From positions 1 to 16,302 of the forward strand of contig CALPSU020000020.1 in NCBI GenBank assembly GCA_943326315.2: a stretch of DNA of 16,302 bases, written 5' to 3'. The position numbers were made by a program, and so were the translations under genes. Under the pieces are notes generated by a model. The model saw only the letters and a program-made list of their open reading frames with translations. It searched no databases and was not told the origin of the DNA. This stretch comes from Chryseobacterium gleum. Lineage in GTDB: Bacteria; Bacteroidota; Bacteroidia; Flavobacteriales_D; Crocinitomicaceae. Below, piece by piece: positions 13,065 to 16,302 of this stretch (its first letter is position 1; the number at the start of each line of letters is the position of its first letter).

Positions 13065-16016
13065 ATGAATTCATTTAAAAATATCTTAAGAAGTAGTTTG
13101 GAAACAGGATTTATTGATTTAAATTTTGAATCTGATGATACTTTTAGGCCGAAATTATTAACAAATGAACCTAAAGCAAAAATTAAGGTTCAGAACACTA
13201 TCATAAAAGAATTACGGAATTGTCAAGAATTTATCTTTTCAGTTGCTTTTCTAACAACAGGAGGTATTGCGCCTTTAGTTGGAATATTAAAGGATTTAGA
13301 AGAAAAAAATATAAAAGGAAAAATTCTAGTTTCTCAATATTTAAATTTCACACAACCGGAAGCTTTAAGAGTATTAAGACAATTTTCTAACATTGAATTA
13401 AAGATTGCAACAATTGGTGATTTTCATTCTAAAGGATATATTTTTAAAAATGATAATCATTATAACTTAATAATTGGGAGTAGTAATCTGACACTAGCAG
13501 CTTTATCAAAAAACAAAGAATGGAATTTAAAAGTGACAACTTCATTTCAAAGTGAAATCATACAACAAACGTTAATTGAATTCGAGAAAGAATTTGAAAA
13601 AGCAACCTCAGTAGATGATGAATTTATTCGTAAGTATAGTTTTTTATATAATACTCAAAAGAGATTCACTACACAACTTGAAGAAGGACTGAATCTAATT
13701 CAAAAAAATATAATTGAACCGAATTTGATGCAAATATCTGCATTAGAAAACATTCAAAAATTAAGAGAACAAGGAAAAAATAAAGCATTGTTGATATCTG
13801 CCACTGGAACAGGGAAAACCTTTCTCTCAGCTTTTGATGTTAAAAGTTTTAAACCTAGAAAGTTTCTTTTTGTTGTCCATCGCTTAAACATAGCGAAAAA
13901 AGCAATGGAATCATTCAAAACAATTTTGGGCGATTCATATAGATATGGATTATTTTCTGGCTCTGAAAAAAGCATAGAAGCAGATTTAATTTTTTCAACG
14001 ATTCAAACTATTTCCAAAGATGACAATTTAAAACGTTTTCAAAATGATGAATTTGATTACATCGTCATTGATGAAACGCATAGAGCAAATGCTAGTTCTT
14101 ATCAAAAGCTAATGTCATATTTTAACCCAAAATTTCTATTAGGGATGACAGCCACCCCTGATAGAACTGATGGATTAAATGTTTATGAACAATTTGAATA
14201 TAATATTGCGTATGAAATTCGATTGTATGATGCTCTTGAAAATGACATGCTTTGTCCTTTTCATTATTATGGAGTATCTGATATTGAAATTAATGGTGAA
14301 TTATTAGCTGAAAATTATAGTTTTAATGATTTAGAATTTGAAAAAAGAGTAAATCACATCATTGAAAAAATAAAATATTTTGGTAGTGATGATGGAATTC
14401 CACGGGGACTGATTTTTTGTTCAAATCAAAATGAGTGTAAAACGATAGCTGAGGCTTTTAATAAAAGAGGAATAAAATCAATCGCTCTAACGGCTGAAAA
14501 TTCAGAAGATGATCGAATGATTGCAATAAATCTTTTAGAATCTGATGATTTAGGAGAAAAAATCGATTATATCTTTACAGTCGATATTTTTAATGAAGGT
14601 GTGGATATACCAAAAATTAATCAGATCGTTATGTTGAGACCTACTCAATCTTCTATTATTTTCATACAACAATTAGGACGTGGTTTAAGAAAAACTACAA
14701 ATAAGGAATATGTTACCGTAATTGATTTTATTGCGAATTATAAAAATAATTTCTTAATTCCAATTGCTTTATTTGGAGACACTTCTTTCAATAAAGATAC
14801 ATTGAGAAAATTAATGGTAAACTCTAATCTATTTATTCCAGGTTCCTCATCTATTTATTTTGAAAGAGTAATTAAAGAAAAAATTTTTGAATCAATAAAC
14901 AATTCAAATTTACAAACCAAAAATAATTTACTAAGCGATTACCATGCATTAAAATACAAGATTGGAAGAATACCCACAATGATAGATTTTTTGCAATATG
15001 GAGCTCGAGATCCTTTTTCGTATGTAGAATATTCTAAATCCTATTTTAATTTTATTTCTACAATTGAAAAGATCACCTTACAAGAGGAATTAAAGAAACT
15101 ATTAGAATTTTTCTCTAAAGAAATTTGTAATGTTAAGAGAATTGAAGAAAGTATACTTTTAAAATCTCTAGTATTAGATGGGGAACTTGAAATAACTGAT
15201 TTTTCAAATGAAATTAAATCTTTATTAAACATGGAGGTTAATCAGAAAAAAATGAATTCATATATGCGAAACTTAAATTTCGAATTTGTTACCGAAAATC
15301 TAAATGGAAAATTAATCCCTTTAAATATTAAATATTCGATCAATAATATTGAGTTAAAAAGCACAAAGATTATTTTATCAAATGAATTTAAACAAAAACT
15401 TGAAAATATTGTTTTTAAAGAAAGTCTAATGGATGCTGTAAATTATTCTATCGAAAAATATTTATCAGATTTTGATAGTAAAAAGCTTCAAGGAGGATTT
15501 GTATTGTATCGAAAATATTCGAGGAAAGATGTTTTTAGAATACTTGATTGGATAAAAAATCCAGTTAGTTTAAATGTCGGAGGATATATGATCAGTGATG
15601 ATAAAAGTAATTGTGCATTATTTGTAAATTATAAAAAGGAAGATAGTATTTCAAGTACAACTAAATACGAAGATCAATTTTTAAATCATTCTACTTTTCA
15701 ATGGATGTCTAAAAATAATAGAACATTGATAAGTCCTGATGTTAAAACTATAATTGAATCACAAACTTCAGGGATTAGAATTCCATTGTTTATAAAAAAA
15801 TCAAATGATGAAGGTGATGAATTTTATTTCATGGGAGATTTAAGTCTTAAAAAAGATAATTATGAACAAGAAGAAATTTTTTCAGAAACAAAAAATAAAC
15901 ATATTCCAATAGTAAAATTCATTTTTGATATTCGACCAAAAGTTCAGGAAGATTTGTTTGGATATATTACTGAATTAAATTTTGAAAAATATTCCCCGAT
16001 AAAGAATTTGTTTTAG
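13065..16016 (+). CDS. PLD nuclease - superfamily 2 helicase - DUF3427-like protein
   Basis: This 983-aa protein has three parts. First is an N-terminal phospholipase D-like domain (about 40-180) with a HSK motif at 121-123 and GSSNLT at 138-143, as in the HKD nucleases of this type. The second is a superfamily 2 helicase core (about 225-560) with Walker A SATGTGKT (245-252), IDETH (335-339), TATP (362-365), a VDIFNEGVDIP segment and QLGRGLR (536-542). The third is a C-terminal region (about 600-983) with a YRKYSRKDVFRIL start, KYEDQFLNHSTFQW and IPLFIKKS, resembling DUF3427. Only one HKD-type half-site is evident, so the nuclease may work as a dimer or be degenerate. It directly follows a NUDIX gene with no gap and lies next to an AbiE system. 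I infer a phage- or plasmid-defence effector that tracks along DNA and cleaves, but DNA repair or modified-DNA restriction is also possible. Codon use is strongly AT-rich. Confidence 0.88.
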   Translation: MNSFKNILRSSLETGFIDLNFESDDTFRPKLLTNEPKAKIKVQNTIIKELRNCQEFIFSVAFLTTGGIAPLVGILKDLEEKNIKGKILVSQYLNFTQPEALRVLRQFSNIELKIATIGDFHSKGYIFKNDNHYNLIIGSSNLTLAALSKNKEWNLKVTTSFQSEIIQQTLIEFEKEFEKATSVDDEFIRKYSFLYNTQKRFTTQLEEGLNLIQKNIIEPNLMQISALENIQKLREQGKNKALLISATGTGKTFLSAFDVKSFKPRKFLFVVHRLNIAKKAMESFKTILGDSYRYGLFSGSEKSIEADLIFSTIQTISKDDNLKRFQNDEFDYIVIDETHRANASSYQKLMSYFNPKFLLGMTATPDRTDGLNVYEQFEYNIAYEIRLYDALENDMLCPFHYYGVSDIEINGELLAENYSFNDLEFEKRVNHIIEKIKYFGSDDGIPRGLIFCSNQNECKTIAEAFNKRGIKSIALTAENSEDDRMIAINLLESDDLGEKIDYIFTVDIFNEGVDIPKINQIVMLRPTQSSIIFIQQLGRGLRKTTNKEYVTVIDFIANYKNNFLIPIALFGDTSFNKDTLRKLMVNSNLFIPGSSSIYFERVIKEKIFESINNSNLQTKNNLLSDYHALKYKIGRIPTMIDFLQYGARDPFSYVEYSKSYFNFISTIEKITLQEELKKLLEFFSKEICNVKRIEESILLKSLVLDGELEITDFSNEIKSLLNMEVNQKKMNSYMRNLNFEFVTENLNGKLIPLNIKYSINNIELKSTKIILSNEFKQKLENIVFKESLMDAVNYSIEKYLSDFDSKKLQGGFVLYRKYSRKDVFRILDWIKNPVSLNVGGYMISDDKSNCALFVNYKKEDSISSTTKYEDQFLNHSTFQWMSKNNRTLISPDVKTIIESQTSGIRIPLFIKKSNDEGDEFYFMGDLSLKKDNYEQEEIFSETKNKHIPIVKFIFDIRPKVQEDLFGYITELNFEKYSPIKNLF

Positions 16017-16034
16017 TCTGCATGAGAGCGTAAT

Positions 16035-16302
16035 TTATAACTCACGAAGTATTTGCATTAAATTAGATCGTCGCTTGTAATTTATTCTAATTTCTTTCAA
16101 TAGTTCTATAGTTTTTTCAGGATTAAACTTGGACAATTCTTTCAACGTATGCGCAATCGTGTAATAATAGTAATCTCCCGTAGTTTGTAAATTTTTATCA
16201 ATTCTTTTAATGAGGTATTCTGTCCTTTTTTACTTAAATTTTCGCTCCCCACAACAATTCGACTTGATCCTGATTTAAATAAAGTTGTAGAATTGTTTTC
16301 TA
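16035..16302 (-). pseudogene. Frame-interrupted C-terminal part of an unidentified leftward gene
   Basis: Leftward, an open frame ends at TAA (16035-16037) and encodes a helical segment with GDYYYYTIAHTLKELSKFN followed by PEKTIELLKEIRINYK. A stop at 16230-16232 interrupts it upstream. In the -1/+2 frame the sequence continues as NNSTTLFKSGSSRIVVGSEN and would rejoin if the six-T run at 16226-16231 (A on the coding strand) had one extra base. The gene continues past the window's right end. Either it is a decayed gene or there is a homopolymer error in the sequence. The paired helices look like HEAT or alkylation-repair-type repeats, but I cannot assign a family. Confidence 0.45.

Noticed and set aside
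13754..13975. Leftward open frame within the helicase
   Set aside because: It is antisense to the Walker A region of the helicase and therefore a shadow.
1..16302. tRNA, rRNA, insertion sequences with terminal repeats, or transposase genes
   Set aside because: I looked through the gaps on both strands and saw none, although small tRNA-like folds cannot be excluded by eye.

Overview
The window looks like a chromosomal segment of an AT-rich Bacteroidota, probably Flavobacteriales. The genes lack clear Shine-Dalgarno sequences and have A/T-rich leaders. Several starts are preceded by boxes matching the Bacteroidota promoter consensus TAnnTTTG. The phenylacetate genes and small accessory genes also fit this group. 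The assignment rests on style and gene content, not on a marker gene.

Left part (1-5935): an aerobic phenylacetate catabolism locus. paaA-paaB-paaC-paaD run rightward. Running leftward from the same intergenic region are two tandem paaE-type reductases and a short-chain dehydrogenase. Together they encode the phenylacetyl-CoA epoxidase: PaaA catalytic diiron subunit, PaaB bridging subunit, PaaC structural subunit, PaaD Fe-S maturation factor and PaaE electron supply. The second reductase and the dehydrogenase have no assigned step. The downstream genes (paaG, H, J, Z, K) are absent. A 14-codon gene start at the left edge could not be identified.

Middle (5936-10282): a 49-aa lysine-rich small protein lies next to a start-less C-terminal fragment of a Fic-like protein. 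Beyond them is a tight leftward three-gene operon: an outer-membrane beta-barrel, a short periplasmic phosphate-binding-like protein, and a two-TM sensor with HAMP and a SpoIIE/PP2C phosphatase domain. I read this operon as an envelope-to-cytoplasm sensing module. A 600-bp stretch follows with no convincing gene but several inverted repeats.

Right part (10283-16302): accessory and defence-like content. It holds a 159-aa ORF with no ATG, and a complete AbiE toxin-antitoxin pair (AbiEi antitoxin, AbiEii nucleotidyltransferase) whose promoter overlaps a dyad that may be the autoregulatory operator. A NUDIX hydrolase then abuts, with zero spacing, a 983-aa protein with PLD nuclease, superfamily 2 helicase and a DUF3427-like C-terminus. 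The window ends in a frame-interrupted leftward gene fragment. The NUDIX-helicase pair and the barrel/PBP/SpoIIE operon are the most interesting systems here.
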